Part shown: piece after piece, positions 17,269 through 25,326 of the stretch
Numbering within the stretch: position 1 is the first letter of the stretch
Layout of the letters: every line of letters begins with the position of its first letter
NCBI RefSeq assembly: GCF_003575965.1
Contig: NZ_QWJJ01000008.1
Span: 62,001 to 126,000 of the forward strand
Direction: 5' to 3'
DNA from: Pseudooceanicola sediminis
GTDB lineage: Bacteria > Pseudomonadota > Alphaproteobacteria > Rhodobacterales > Rhodobacteraceae
DNA length: 64,000 nt
Made by a program: the position numbers and the translations under genes
Notes under the pieces: generated by a model
Told to the model about the DNA's origin: nothing
Seen by the model: the letters and a program-made list of their open reading frames with translations, nothing else
Databases searched by the model: none

Positions 17269-18076
17269 CACTGGCTCCGCTCAAAATCCGTTCCGGGTGG
17301 GAAAACAGGTCAAACCCCTGGCCACGGGCAAAGGCGACCAGTGTGATCCCCGCCCCCTTTGCCAGGCGAACGGCATGGGCGGTCGGCGCGGACACCGCGA
17401 TGATCGCCGGACAGCCCACCATCGCTGCCTTCTGCACCAGTTCGACCGACAACCTGCTGGTCATCACGAAGGCACCTGACGCAGGATCGATCTCTGCCAC
17501 GATCAGCGCGCCGATCAGCTTGTCCAGCGCGTTGTGCCGGCCGACATCCTCGCGCACCAGAACCAGCCCGGCGCCCGGCTGGACAAAGCCCGCGGCATGA
17601 ATCGCCCGCGTCCTGTCATGCAGCGGCTGCTGATCGCGCAACGCCGCCACCGCGTCCAGAATCTGCGACCGCGTGAACTCCGGCCCGCCCGGTGCCACAT
17701 GCGGCAACGCTCGCACCGCCTCGCTCAGCGAATCGATGCCGCACAGACCGCACCCCACCGGCCCTGCCATGGCACGGCGACGGCGCGCCACCGCCTCTGC
17801 CCGCTCAGGTGCCAGCCAGAACCGCGCTTCGCTGCCGGTCTCATGCTCCACCAACTCGAAATCGCGGATATCACCCACGCCCTCGACGAACCCCTCTGTC
17901 AGCGAGAACCCAAGCGCGAAATCCGACAGATCCTGCGGCGTGCACATCATCACCGCCTGCGTGGAGCCGTCATAGACCAGCGCGACGGGCCACTCCTCGG
18001 GCAGCGCCCGGTTGATGCCATGCCCCCCGTCTGCGCCAATCGCGCGCCCCTCAACGCTGATCACCGGCGACGGCAT
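17258..18076 (-). CDS. fdhD: Formate dehydrogenase sulfurtransferase FdhD (FdsC)
   Basis: 272-aa accessory protein that sulfurates the molybdenum cofactor before insertion into the alpha subunit. The catalytic Cys motif CGLCG is seen in GPVGCGLCGIDSL near residue 115. Other family blocks are VMMCTPQDLSDFALGFSLTEG and VREDVGRHNALDKLIG. The ATG overlaps the fdsA stop by one base (TGATG), and the 3' end overlaps fdsD, so all three are coupled. Confidence 0.93.
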   Translation of the reverse strand: MPSPVISVEGRAIGADGGHGINRALPEEWPVALVYDGSTQAVMMCTPQDLSDFALGFSLTEGFVEGVGDIRDFELVEHETGSEARFWLAPERAEAVARRRRAMAGPVGCGLCGIDSLSEAVRALPHVAPGGPEFTRSQILDAVAALRDQQPLHDRTRAIHAAGFVQPGAGLVLVREDVGRHNALDKLIGALIVAEIDPASGAFVMTSRLSVELVQKAAMVGCPAIIAVSAPTAHAVRLAKGAGITLVAFARGQGFDLFSHPERILSGASDVA

Positions 18077-20949
18077 CACTCTGCCGCCGGCAGGATGCGC
18101 CGCGCCCGCTCGGCATGGGCGGCATAGCCCTCTTGCCAGTCGGATGGCCCGTTCGACTGGCTGACCTGCACCGCAGTCACCTTGAACTCCGGGCAATTGG
18201 TCGCCCAGTCGCTGAAATCGGTGGTGATCACGTTGGCCTGAGTATCCGGGTGGTGGAAGGTGGTATAGACAACGCCCGGGCTGACCCGATCGGTGACCTT
18301 TGCGCGCAGGCTGGTTTCGCCAGCGCGCGAGGCAAGGCGCACCCAGTCGCGATCCTTCAGGCCCCGCACCTCGGCGTCGTGCGGGTGGATCTCCAGCACA
18401 TCCTCGTCATGCCAGGCGACGTTCTCGGTGCGCCGCGTCTGCGCGCCGACGTTGTACTGGCTCAGGATGCGTCCCGTCGTCAGCAGCAGCGGGAAACGAG
18501 GCCCGGTCTTTTCATCCGTTGCGACGTATTCAGTGACAATGAACCGCCCCTTGCCACGCACGAACCCGTCCACATGCATCAGGGGCGTGCCATCCGGGTG
18601 GGCCTCGTTGCAGGGCCACTGGACGCTGCCTTTCTCCTCCAGCACCTCGTAGGTCACGCCCGCAAAGCTGGGCGTCGTCAACGCAATCTCGGCCATGATC
18701 TGCGACGGATGCGTATAGCGCCAGTTCGCGCCCATGGCATTCGCCAGCAGTTGCGTGACCTCCCAATCCTCATAGCCGTTCTTTGGTGCCATCACCCGAC
18801 GCACCCGATTGATGCGACGCTCGGCATTGGTGAACGTCCCGTCCTTCTCCAGGAAGGACGACCCCGGCAGGAACACATGGGCGTAATTCGCCGTCTCGTT
18901 CAGGAATAGGTCATGGACGATGACGCATTCCATCGCCGCCAGCCCCGCCGCGACATGCTTGGTGTCGGGGTCAGACTGAAGAATATCCTCGCCCTGACAA
19001 TAAAGCCCCTTGAACGTGCCCATCACCGCCGCGTCCAGCATGTTGGGGATGCGCAGACCCGGCTCCGGGTCGATCTCGACGCCCCAGGCCTGCTCGAAAA
19101 TCGCGCGCACCTCGGCACCCTTCACATGGCGATATCCGGGCAGCTCATGCGGGAACGAGCCCATGTCGCAGGACCCCTGGACGTTGTTCTGCCCGCGCAG
19201 CGGGTTCACCCCGACACCCTTGCGCCCGACATTGCCGGTCAGCATCGCCAGATTGGCAATCCCCATGACGGTGGTTGACCCCTGGCTATGCTCCGTCACC
19301 CCCAGCCCATAGTAGATCGCGCCATTGCCACCGGTCGCAAAGGCCCGCGCCGCCGCCCGCAGCTCTGCCGCAGGCACCCCGGTCAACATCTCCGTCGCCT
19401 CGGGCGAATGCCTCGGGTCGCGGATGAAATCGCTGTAGGCCAGGTATTCCTCCCAGTCGCAGCGCTCGCGGATATACTCCTCCGCCGCCAGACCCTCGGT
19501 GACGATCACATGCGCCATCGCGCTGACCACGGCCACATTGGTGCCGGGCCGCAAGGCCAGATGATGCGCCGCGCTGACATGGGCCGAACGCACCAGATCG
19601 ATCCGCCGCGGGTCGATCACGATCAGCTTTGCCCCCGCCCGCAGCCGCTTCTTCAACCGGCTGGCAAACACCGGATGGCCATCCGTCGGGTTCGCGCCGA
19701 TGACGACCACGACATCCGTATGCTCGACGCTGTCGAAATCCTGTGTCCCCGCGCTTGTGCCAAAGGTCTGCCCCAGGCCATAGCCGGTCGGAGAATGGCA
19801 CACCCGCGCGCAGGTGTCGGTGTTGTTGTTGCCAAACACCGCCCGCGTCAGTTTCTGCACCAGATATGTCTCTTCATTGGTGCAGCGGCTCGACGTGATC
19901 ACGCCGATCGAATTCTTCCCGTACTGCTCTTGCAAACCGCGCATCCTGCGGGCGGCAAAGGACATCGCCTCCTCCCAGCTCACCTCGCGCCAGGGGTCGG
20001 TGATCCTGTCGCGGATCATCGGGGACAGGATGCGATCCTGGTGCATCGCGTAACCATAGGCAAAGCGCCCCTTGACACAGCTGTGCCCCCGGTTCGCCTT
20101 GCCGTGCTTCCACGGCACCATCCGCACCAGCTGATCACCGCTCAGCTCGGCCTTGAACGAACACCCGACCCCGCAATAGGCACAGGTCGTGATGACCGAG
20201 CGTTCCGGGGTGCCGATCTCGATCACGCTCTTTTCCTGCAAGGTCGCCGTCGGACAGGCCTGCACACAGGCCCCGCAACTCACGCAGTCGCTCTCCAGGA
20301 AATTCGGCGCCCCGACCGACACACGGCTGTCGAACCCCCGCCCCTCTATGGTCAGCGCGAAGGTCCCCTGCACCTCTTCACAGGCCCGCACACAGCGATT
20401 GCACACGATGCACTTCGCCGGATCATAGGTGAAATAGGGATTGCTGTCGTCCTTCGGGATATAGCGCGCATTCGCGTCGCCCCCGCTGCGCACCTCGAAA
20501 TGGGTCTCGCCCGGCCCATAGCGCACCTCGCGCAGCCCCACCGCGCCGGCCATGTCCTGCAATTCGCAATCGCCATTGGCCGAACAGGTCAGACAGTCCA
20601 GCGGGTGATCCGAAATATACAGCTCCATCACCCCGCGCCGGATCTTCTGAACCTTCTCGCTGCGGGTCGTCACCACCATGCCCGCCGCGACCGGCGTGGT
20701 GCAAGAGGCCGGCGTCCCCCGCCTCCCCTCGATCTCCACGACGCACAAGCGGCACGACCCAAAGGCCTCCAGGCTATCCGTCGCACACAGCTTTGGCACC
20801 TGGATCCCGGCCTCGGACGCGGCCCGCATCACGCTCGTCCCCTCCGGCACCGTCACCTCGATACCATCCACGACCAGCGTCACCGGCGCGCCGCTTTTCG
20901 CGGGCGTGCCCCTGTCGGTATCCTCCCCGGGAATGATGAAATCCTTCAT
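18076..20949 (-). CDS. fdsA: NAD-dependent formate dehydrogenase alpha subunit (Mo, Fe-S)
   Basis: 957-aa catalytic subunit oxidising formate to CO2. Domains in order: N-terminal [2Fe-2S] (Cys in KLCATD and FGSCRLC, residues about 25-100); His/Cys [4Fe-4S] HPLDCLTCSANGDC near 115-128; two ferredoxin clusters (CIVCNRCVRAC near 180 and CVSCGACVQACP near 222); the Mo-domain [4Fe-4S] CAYCGVGC near 253; and the Mo-ligand Cys in the CARVCHSPTGYG segment near 385, a Cys enzyme with no selenocysteine. C-terminal MGD-binding domain near 830-930. The ATG overlaps the DUF4287 gene stop (ATGA). Confidence 0.96.
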   Translation of the reverse strand: MKDFIIPGEDTDRGTPAKSGAPVTLVVDGIEVTVPEGTSVMRAASEAGIQVPKLCATDSLEAFGSCRLCVVEIEGRRGTPASCTTPVAAGMVVTTRSEKVQKIRRGVMELYISDHPLDCLTCSANGDCELQDMAGAVGLREVRYGPGETHFEVRSGGDANARYIPKDDSNPYFTYDPAKCIVCNRCVRACEEVQGTFALTIEGRGFDSRVSVGAPNFLESDCVSCGACVQACPTATLQEKSVIEIGTPERSVITTCAYCGVGCSFKAELSGDQLVRMVPWKHGKANRGHSCVKGRFAYGYAMHQDRILSPMIRDRITDPWREVSWEEAMSFAARRMRGLQEQYGKNSIGVITSSRCTNEETYLVQKLTRAVFGNNNTDTCARVCHSPTGYGLGQTFGTSAGTQDFDSVEHTDVVVVIGANPTDGHPVFASRLKKRLRAGAKLIVIDPRRIDLVRSAHVSAAHHLALRPGTNVAVVSAMAHVIVTEGLAAEEYIRERCDWEEYLAYSDFIRDPRHSPEATEMLTGVPAAELRAAARAFATGGNGAIYYGLGVTEHSQGSTTVMGIANLAMLTGNVGRKGVGVNPLRGQNNVQGSCDMGSFPHELPGYRHVKGAEVRAIFEQAWGVEIDPEPGLRIPNMLDAAVMGTFKGLYCQGEDILQSDPDTKHVAAGLAAMECVIVHDLFLNETANYAHVFLPGSSFLEKDGTFTNAERRINRVRRVMAPKNGYEDWEVTQLLANAMGANWRYTHPSQIMAEIALTTPSFAGVTYEVLEEKGSVQWPCNEAHPDGTPLMHVDGFVRGKGRFIVTEYVATDEKTGPRFPLLLTTGRILSQYNVGAQTRRTENVAWHDEDVLEIHPHDAEVRGLKDRDWVRLASRAGETSLRAKVTDRVSPGVVYTTFHHPDTQANVITTDFSDWATNCPEFKVTAVQVSQSNGPSDWQEGYAAHAERARRILPAAE

Positions 20950-21167
20950 GCCTCGGATGCCTTTCTCTGCTCGGCCAGCTCATGCGCCACCAGCGCATTG
21001 GCATGCCCATGCCCCAACCCGTGCTCGCTCTTCAGCACCGACACGATCTCCATGTGCTTGCGGTCGAGGTGCTCGCGAATGATCGCCTTCCAATGTTCAA
21101 TCGGTTGCCCATAGGCCTTCTCGATCGACGGAAAATAAGAGGCCGGTCCCGTCACGCGCTCACCCAT
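20946..21167 (-). CDS. DUF4287 protein inserted in the formate dehydrogenase operon
   Basis: 73-aa protein (GPASYFPSIEKAYGQPIEHWKAIIREH near the start, KHMEIVSVLKSEHGLGHGHANALVAHEL to the end). It matches the DUF4287 type, which folds as a small helical unit; function unknown. The start at 21167 follows GGAGGG. The stop overlaps fdsA by ATGA, so it is coupled to the catalytic subunit. The canonical fdsGBACD order has no gene here, so it is an accessory insertion between fdsB and fdsA. Confidence 0.8.
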   Translation of the reverse strand: MGERVTGPASYFPSIEKAYGQPIEHWKAIIREHLDRKHMEIVSVLKSEHGLGHGHANALVAHELAEQRKASEA

Positions 21168-21184
21168 CACACCCTCCCCACGCT

Positions 21185-21259
21185 GGCCCAAGTTTCGTCG
21201 GCCCCAGTTTCGTCGGCCCAAGTTTCGTCGGCCCAAGTCGCTTCGGCCCAGGTTTCATC
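21185..21259. repeat. Five tandem 15-base repeats
   Basis: Units of GGCCCAAGTTTCGTC and variants start at 21185, 21200, 21215, 21230 and 21245. On the minus strand they stay in frame in the linker ORF and give L-G-P-T-K repeats. Confidence 0.85.
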
Positions 21260-21272
21260 GCGCCCGGCTCGC

Positions 21273-21333
21273 TCATCTGGCCGAAAATACCCCGGGGGAG
21301 TCGCAGCGCCGCTGCGACGGGGGCAGCGCCCCC
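21273..21333 (+). repeat. REP-like element within the formate dehydrogenase operon
   Basis: Starts TCATCTGGCCGAAAATACC, then an inverted repeat GTCGCAGC-GCC-GCTGCGAC and GGGGGCAGCGCCCCC. The element at 32682 shares the head and the tail palindrome. Confidence 0.65.
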
Positions 21334-21353
21334 TGTCCCTGCACCCTCGCCCC

Positions 21354-22871
21354 TCATTCCGCCGCCTCCCGCACGCCTGCGAAGTCCTCGGGAAAGCCCC
21401 GCAACGCCGACAGCACCGGATATGGCGTGAACCCCCCGAGCGCGCAGAGAGAGCCATCCTTCATCACCTCGCACAGGTCGCTCAGCACCGTCACCGCCGC
21501 CGCGTCGCCGCCCGCGATGCGGTCGATCGTCTCGACCCCGCGCACCGCGCCGATCCGGCAGGGCGTGCATTTGCCGCAACTCTCCACGGCGCAGAATTCC
21601 ATCGCGAACCGCGCCATCTTCAGCATGTCGGCGGATTCGTCAAACACCACCAACCCGGCGTGGCCGATCAACCCGCCCTGCCCGTCGAAATCCTCGTACC
21701 CGAATGGCGTCTCGAACTTGTCGCGCCCGAAATACGCCCCCAGCGGGCCGCCGATCTGCACCGCCTTCACCGGCCTGCCGCTGGCAGTGCCCCCCGCCAC
21801 CTCGTCGACCAGCGCGCCCAGAGGCATCCCGAAAGCAGTCTCGAACAGCCCGCCGCGCGCCACGTTGCCCGCGATCTGCACCGGGATCGTCCCCTTCGAC
21901 CGCCCCAATCCGAAGGCCGCATAGAACGCCGCCCCCTTCTCGAAGATCACCGGCACCGTCGCCAGGGAAATCACGTTGTTCACAACGGTCGGCCGCCCCA
22001 GGAAACCTTCCAGCGCCGGCAGCGGCGGCTTCGCCCGCACCACCCCGCGCTTGCCCTCCAGCGAATTCAGCAGGCTGGTTTCCTCGCCACAGACATAGGC
22101 TCCGGCGCCACTGCGGATCTCCATGTCGAACGACCGGCCTGATCCGAGCACATCCGCGCCCAGCACCCCGGCGGCACGCGCCAGCGCCACCGCCTCGTTC
22201 ATCACCGCAATCGCATCGGGGTATTCCGAGCGCAGGTAGACATAGCCCCGGCCCGCCCCGACCCCGAGGCCCGCAATCACCATCCCCTCGATCAGCGTGA
22301 AGGGATCGCCTTCCATGATCATCCGGTCGGCGAAGGTGCCGCTGTCGCCCTCATCCGCATTGCAGACGATATATTTCTGCTCCGCCTCGGCCTGGCGCAC
22401 CGTGTTCCACTTGATCCCCGTGGGAAAACCCGCCCCGCCGCGCCCGCGCAGCCCCGAGGCGGTTACCTCCGCGACGATCTCATCGCCGCTCATCGCCAGG
22501 GCCCGTCGCAGCCCCGCCAGGCCGCCATGCGCCTCGTAGTCGCGCAGGCACAGCGGGTCGGTCACGCCGCAGCGCGCAAATGTCAGCCGGGTCTGACGGG
22601 CGAAAAACGGGATCTCCTCGGTCAGGCCCAGGCTTTCCGCCGATCCCTCCAGCACCCCGGCGACATCGCCGGGCGCGACCGGCCCATAGGCCATGCGCCC
22701 CAGCCCGCGATCCACCTCAACCAGCGGCTCCAGCCAGACCATGCCGCGCGAACCGGTGCGGATGATCTCGGCCTCGACGCCCTGCGCCGCCAGCTCGGCC
22801 CGCAAGGCCGCAACGACCCGCTCGGCCCCGACCGCTTTCGCGGCGCTGTCACGCGAAACATAGATCTTCAT
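21354..22871 (-). CDS. fdsB: NAD-dependent formate dehydrogenase beta subunit (FMN, diaphorase)
   Basis: 505-aa NuoF-like subunit that passes electrons to NAD. N-terminal thioredoxin-like [2Fe-2S]-type domain (residues 1-110), then the FMN site GLRGRGGAGFPTGIKW near 145 and IVCNADEGDSGTFADR near 180, NAD region GAGAYVCGEETSLLNSLEG near 255, and [4Fe-4S] motif CGKCTPCRIG near 430 with a fourth Cys in DLCEVMKDGSLCALGG. The ATG overlaps the fdsG stop by ATGA. Confidence 0.95.
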   Translation of the reverse strand: MKIYVSRDSAAKAVGAERVVAALRAELAAQGVEAEIIRTGSRGMVWLEPLVEVDRGLGRMAYGPVAPGDVAGVLEGSAESLGLTEEIPFFARQTRLTFARCGVTDPLCLRDYEAHGGLAGLRRALAMSGDEIVAEVTASGLRGRGGAGFPTGIKWNTVRQAEAEQKYIVCNADEGDSGTFADRMIMEGDPFTLIEGMVIAGLGVGAGRGYVYLRSEYPDAIAVMNEAVALARAAGVLGADVLGSGRSFDMEIRSGAGAYVCGEETSLLNSLEGKRGVVRAKPPLPALEGFLGRPTVVNNVISLATVPVIFEKGAAFYAAFGLGRSKGTIPVQIAGNVARGGLFETAFGMPLGALVDEVAGGTASGRPVKAVQIGGPLGAYFGRDKFETPFGYEDFDGQGGLIGHAGLVVFDESADMLKMARFAMEFCAVESCGKCTPCRIGAVRGVETIDRIAGGDAAAVTVLSDLCEVMKDGSLCALGGFTPYPVLSALRGFPEDFAGVREAAE

Positions 22872-23335
22872 ACCCCCGCCTCCTCCAGAATGGCGATGGC
22901 CCCGGGTGCATCGACCCGGCCATGCCCCACGCCATCCAGCATCAGCGCCGGCCCGCAGGCACACAGGCCAAGGCAATAGACCGGCTCGACCGTGATCCTG
23001 CCGTCCGGGGTGGTACCGTGCCAGTCCACCCCCAGCTTGCCCAGCAGCGACGCCGCCAGCGCGTCGGATCCGACAGACTGGCAGGCCTCGGCCCGACACA
23101 GCTTCAACACATGCCGCCCGGCAGGCGCCTTGCGGAAATCATGGTAAAAGCTGATCACCCCGATCACCTCCGCGACGCTCAGGTTCAGCGCCTCGGCCAT
23201 CACGCGGGTCGCCGCCTCGGGGATGAAACCGAACCGCGCTTGAAGGTCGTGCAGGATCGGCAGCAACGGCCCCTCAAGGTGCAGATGCGCCTGCACGACG
23301 GGCCGGATCTCCTCTTCAGATGGCTGCGGGTGCAT
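22868..23335 (-). CDS. fdsG: NAD-dependent formate dehydrogenase gamma subunit
   Basis: 155-aa NuoE-like [2Fe-2S] thioredoxin-fold subunit. Ligands are visible as CRAEACQ and CLGLCACGPA. A GGGAGGA site precedes the ATG at 23335; the longer frame upstream is rejected on that basis. It is the first structural gene of the operon. Confidence 0.94.
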   Translation of the reverse strand: MHPQPSEEEIRPVVQAHLHLEGPLLPILHDLQARFGFIPEAATRVMAEALNLSVAEVIGVISFYHDFRKAPAGRHVLKLCRAEACQSVGSDALAASLLGKLGVDWHGTTPDGRITVEPVYCLGLCACGPALMLDGVGHGRVDAPGAIAILEEAGV

Positions 23336-23393
23336 GGCGTCCTCCCCTCGCTGGCTAGACCTGCGGTTTGGCGCATGCTCCATCTCCAATCAA

Positions 23394-23428
23394 TATCGAA
23401 TATCCGTCAAACGATAGACAAAGGCTAT
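23394..23428. promoter_or_regulatory. Candidate LysR-type operator upstream of fdsG
   Basis: TATCG-N13-CGATA (23394-23416) overlaps ATAG-N7-CTAT (23414-23428), the latter fitting the T-N11-A form of LysR boxes. The site sits between the LysR gene and fdsG and runs into the LysR stop codon. Confidence 0.45.
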
Positions 23429-24312
23429 TGACCTTCTGCCACGCGCCCCGCTTCGGTCAGCAGGGCCTCGATCACGGGGGTATGCGGCTCCTGGTATGGT
23501 GCGATCAGACCGACCGAGGGCCCCGGCTCCCCCGTTTCAACCGGCACCATCACCAGGTCCCGCCCGGCGACCAGAAAGGCGGCCAGGTGGTCCGGCAGCA
23601 CCGTCACCATGCCCGCCTGTTCGACCTGGGTCGCCAGGACGACGGTCGAATTCGATTCCAACCGCGCCACCGGCGCCAGTCCCGCCTGCATGAAGGCGCG
23701 ATTGATGATCCGCCGGTTCTGCATGTCGGGCGTCAGCAGGCACAGCGCCTCGTCCGCCAGGTCGCGCCAGGCAATCCTGTCGCGCCGGGCCAGCGCATGT
23801 TCAGGGCGGCAGATCACCGCATAGGTTTCGCGATACAGAAAGGCGCGCGACACATGCCCAAGCGGCTCGTTGTCCAGATAGGAAATGCCCGCATCGACAT
23901 CGAAGTTTTCCAGCATGGTCAGGATATCGGCCGAATTGCGGCTCAGCACCGTGAAATTCACGTTCGGATGCGCCACGCCAAAACCCGACGCCAGCCGCGA
24001 TGCCCATGTCAGTGCCGTCGGAATAACCGCGATACGCAGATGCCCCGACAGCCCCTCGCGGGAAAATCGCATTTCCTCGCGCAGGCGCCGCGCATCCCCG
24101 ACGATCTGGCGCGCCCAGACCAGGGTGCGCTGCCCCTCGGGGGTGAGGCCGCCGAAACGCGACCCGCGCAGCACCAGCTTGACCCCCAGCTGTGCCTCAA
24201 GTTGCTTGATACCGGTCGACAGTGACGGTTGCGTCACGCCAATGCTTTCAGCCGCGCGGCCAAAGTGCTGCTCGCGCGCCAGGGCTATCAGCATTTCCAG
24301 TTTCTGGATCAT
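23425..24312 (-). CDS. LysR-type regulator of the formate dehydrogenase operon
   Basis: 295-aa regulator. Winged helix-turn-helix at residues 1-60 (MLIALAREQHFGRAAESIGVTQPSLSTGIKQLEAQLGVKLV), followed by the co-inducer domain (LRIAVIPTALTWASRLASGF onward). It is co-oriented with and just upstream of fdsG; in Cupriavidus and Rhodobacter a LysR (FdsR) controls the same operon. The start at 24312 gives the normal family length. Confidence 0.9.
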   Translation of the reverse strand: MIQKLEMLIALAREQHFGRAAESIGVTQPSLSTGIKQLEAQLGVKLVLRGSRFGGLTPEGQRTLVWARQIVGDARRLREEMRFSREGLSGHLRIAVIPTALTWASRLASGFGVAHPNVNFTVLSRNSADILTMLENFDVDAGISYLDNEPLGHVSRAFLYRETYAVICRPEHALARRDRIAWRDLADEALCLLTPDMQNRRIINRAFMQAGLAPVARLESNSTVVLATQVEQAGMVTVLPDHLAAFLVAGRDLVMVPVETGEPGPSVGLIAPYQEPHTPVIEALLTEAGRVAEGQ

Positions 24313-24490
24313 GCGCCCTGTGTGCCACGCAAAGGCGGCCTTGCCCAGCATCCCCACACATCGGGCGCCCATTTTCCGACATACGGTGACACGGCTTGAA
24401 CCTGCAAGGCCCAACCCTGCAAAGCCCAGGCGGACAGTGCCCGAGGCCCACACATCGCCGCCCCCCCCTCAGCATCAGCCGGGCACGGCA

Positions 24491-24515
24491 AAACCGCCGA
24501 AATTTTCGGCGGTTT
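24491..24515. terminator. Perfect palindrome, likely bidirectional terminator
   Basis: Twelve-base arms AAACCGCCGAAA / TTTCGGCGGTTT with a one-base centre. Lies in the 336-base gap (24313-24648) upstream of the LysR gene; the rest of that gap shows no gene. Confidence 0.6.
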
Positions 24516-24614
24516 GCTCAGGCCATCCCGACCTGTTGTTTGCCTGACCCCCGGGTGACTCAGCCCGGTGGGCTGCGCCCGATTACCCGGCAGCCGTTTG
24601 ATCAACACCACACC

Positions 24615-24638
24615 GCGCCCATTCAAAAAGGCGGGCGC
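24615..24638 (-). terminator. Hairpin after hemP
   Basis: Six-base stem GCGCCC / GGGCGC around a 12-base loop, 11 bases beyond the hemP stop on the minus strand. A poly-T run lies in the loop rather than after the stem, so termination is uncertain. Confidence 0.4.
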
Positions 24639-24648
24639 TGACCCGGGC

Positions 24649-24810
24649 TTACTTGGTCAGAATCAACTTGCCGGCGCGCGTGATGCGCAACGTGTAGATC
24701 TGATCGTTCAGAATGATCTGCGCCGTTGTACCCTCTCCGGTCAGCTCATTTGCATCGTGCTGCGGAATGGCTGGAACGGCCACCCGGCTGTCGATTTTCT
24801 CGGACATCAT
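24649..24810 (-). CDS. hemP: Hemin uptake protein HemP
   Basis: 53-aa small protein recognised by its conserved C-terminus: TAQIILNDQIYTLRITRAGKLILTK. HemP/HmuP proteins promote haem receptor expression or haem uptake under iron limitation. The longer upstream frame is Cys/Gly-rich and not conserved, so the ATG at 24810 (or 24807) is used. No other haem genes are adjacent, so it stands alone. A palindrome with TGACTAA half-site lies 249 bases upstream. Confidence 0.85.
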   Translation of the reverse strand: MMSEKIDSRVAVPAIPQHDANELTGEGTTAQIILNDQIYTLRITRAGKLILTK

Positions 24811-25058
24811 CGCATCTTTCCTTCCATTCCCGCCGACGCGGGGGACAAGCCCCGTTTCATCGCCTCTGACCGGGGCGCCCAAAGGCGCACCAGCCGCGAA
24901 ACCCTGAAACAGCCCCTCGAACTCCCCGGAACCGCAGCAATGCGGCGGGCCATCCTTGCAGGGGTCCGTGTTACATTTCAAATCGGGCCACCGACGGACC
25001 TGTCCGCAGCACACCCTCTGCGACAAAAGTTGACTCATATTATCAGGATTGTCAATCC

Positions 25059-25071
25059 GACTAAATTAGTC
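25059..25071. promoter_or_regulatory. Candidate iron-responsive palindrome upstream of hemP
   Basis: GACTAAATTAGTC is a perfect 13-base palindrome. It is followed by A, so one arm reads TGACTAA on the minus strand, the half-site also found at 16684. A second inverted repeat TTGAC-N16-GTCAA lies beside it (25030-25055). The rest of the 516-base gap 24811-25326 shows no gene. Confidence 0.5.
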
Positions 25072-25326
25072 AGCTACTCGGATGCGTGACTTTTTTCGCC
25101 CCACTGATCCAGCGGTTTTTCATCCTGCTCATCCAAAGGCACAGCCGCCGCGCGAAAGGTGCCGCAGCGCAGGCGGCAGGCCCCGTGAACCGATGCGCCC
25201 CCTTACGGCACCGACAGCCCGGGCGGGACCGGCCCCTGCAACCGCCCTCTCAGACCCCCCGGCTCGCCATTGCACCGACCGCAGCCGCCGCCTATCGTAT
25301 GCCGGACCTGACCGGACGAGGCCCCG

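Larger units (their letters stand above)
21160..21357 (-). other. Linker ORF between fdsB and the DUF4287 gene
   Basis: A 65-codon frame whose ATG overlaps the fdsB stop (ATGA) after a good GGGAGG site and whose stop overlaps the first codons of the DUF4287 gene. It spans the whole 186-base gap. The first half is a REP-like palindrome, the second half five 15-base repeats read as LGPTK units. Same arrangement as at 5365 and 30894. Translation is plausible, protein function is not claimed. Confidence 0.35.

Noticed and set aside
24649-25038. Longer 129-codon version of hemP
   Set aside because: The extra N-terminal part is Cys/Gly-rich and unlike any HemP; the conserved protein begins at 24810.
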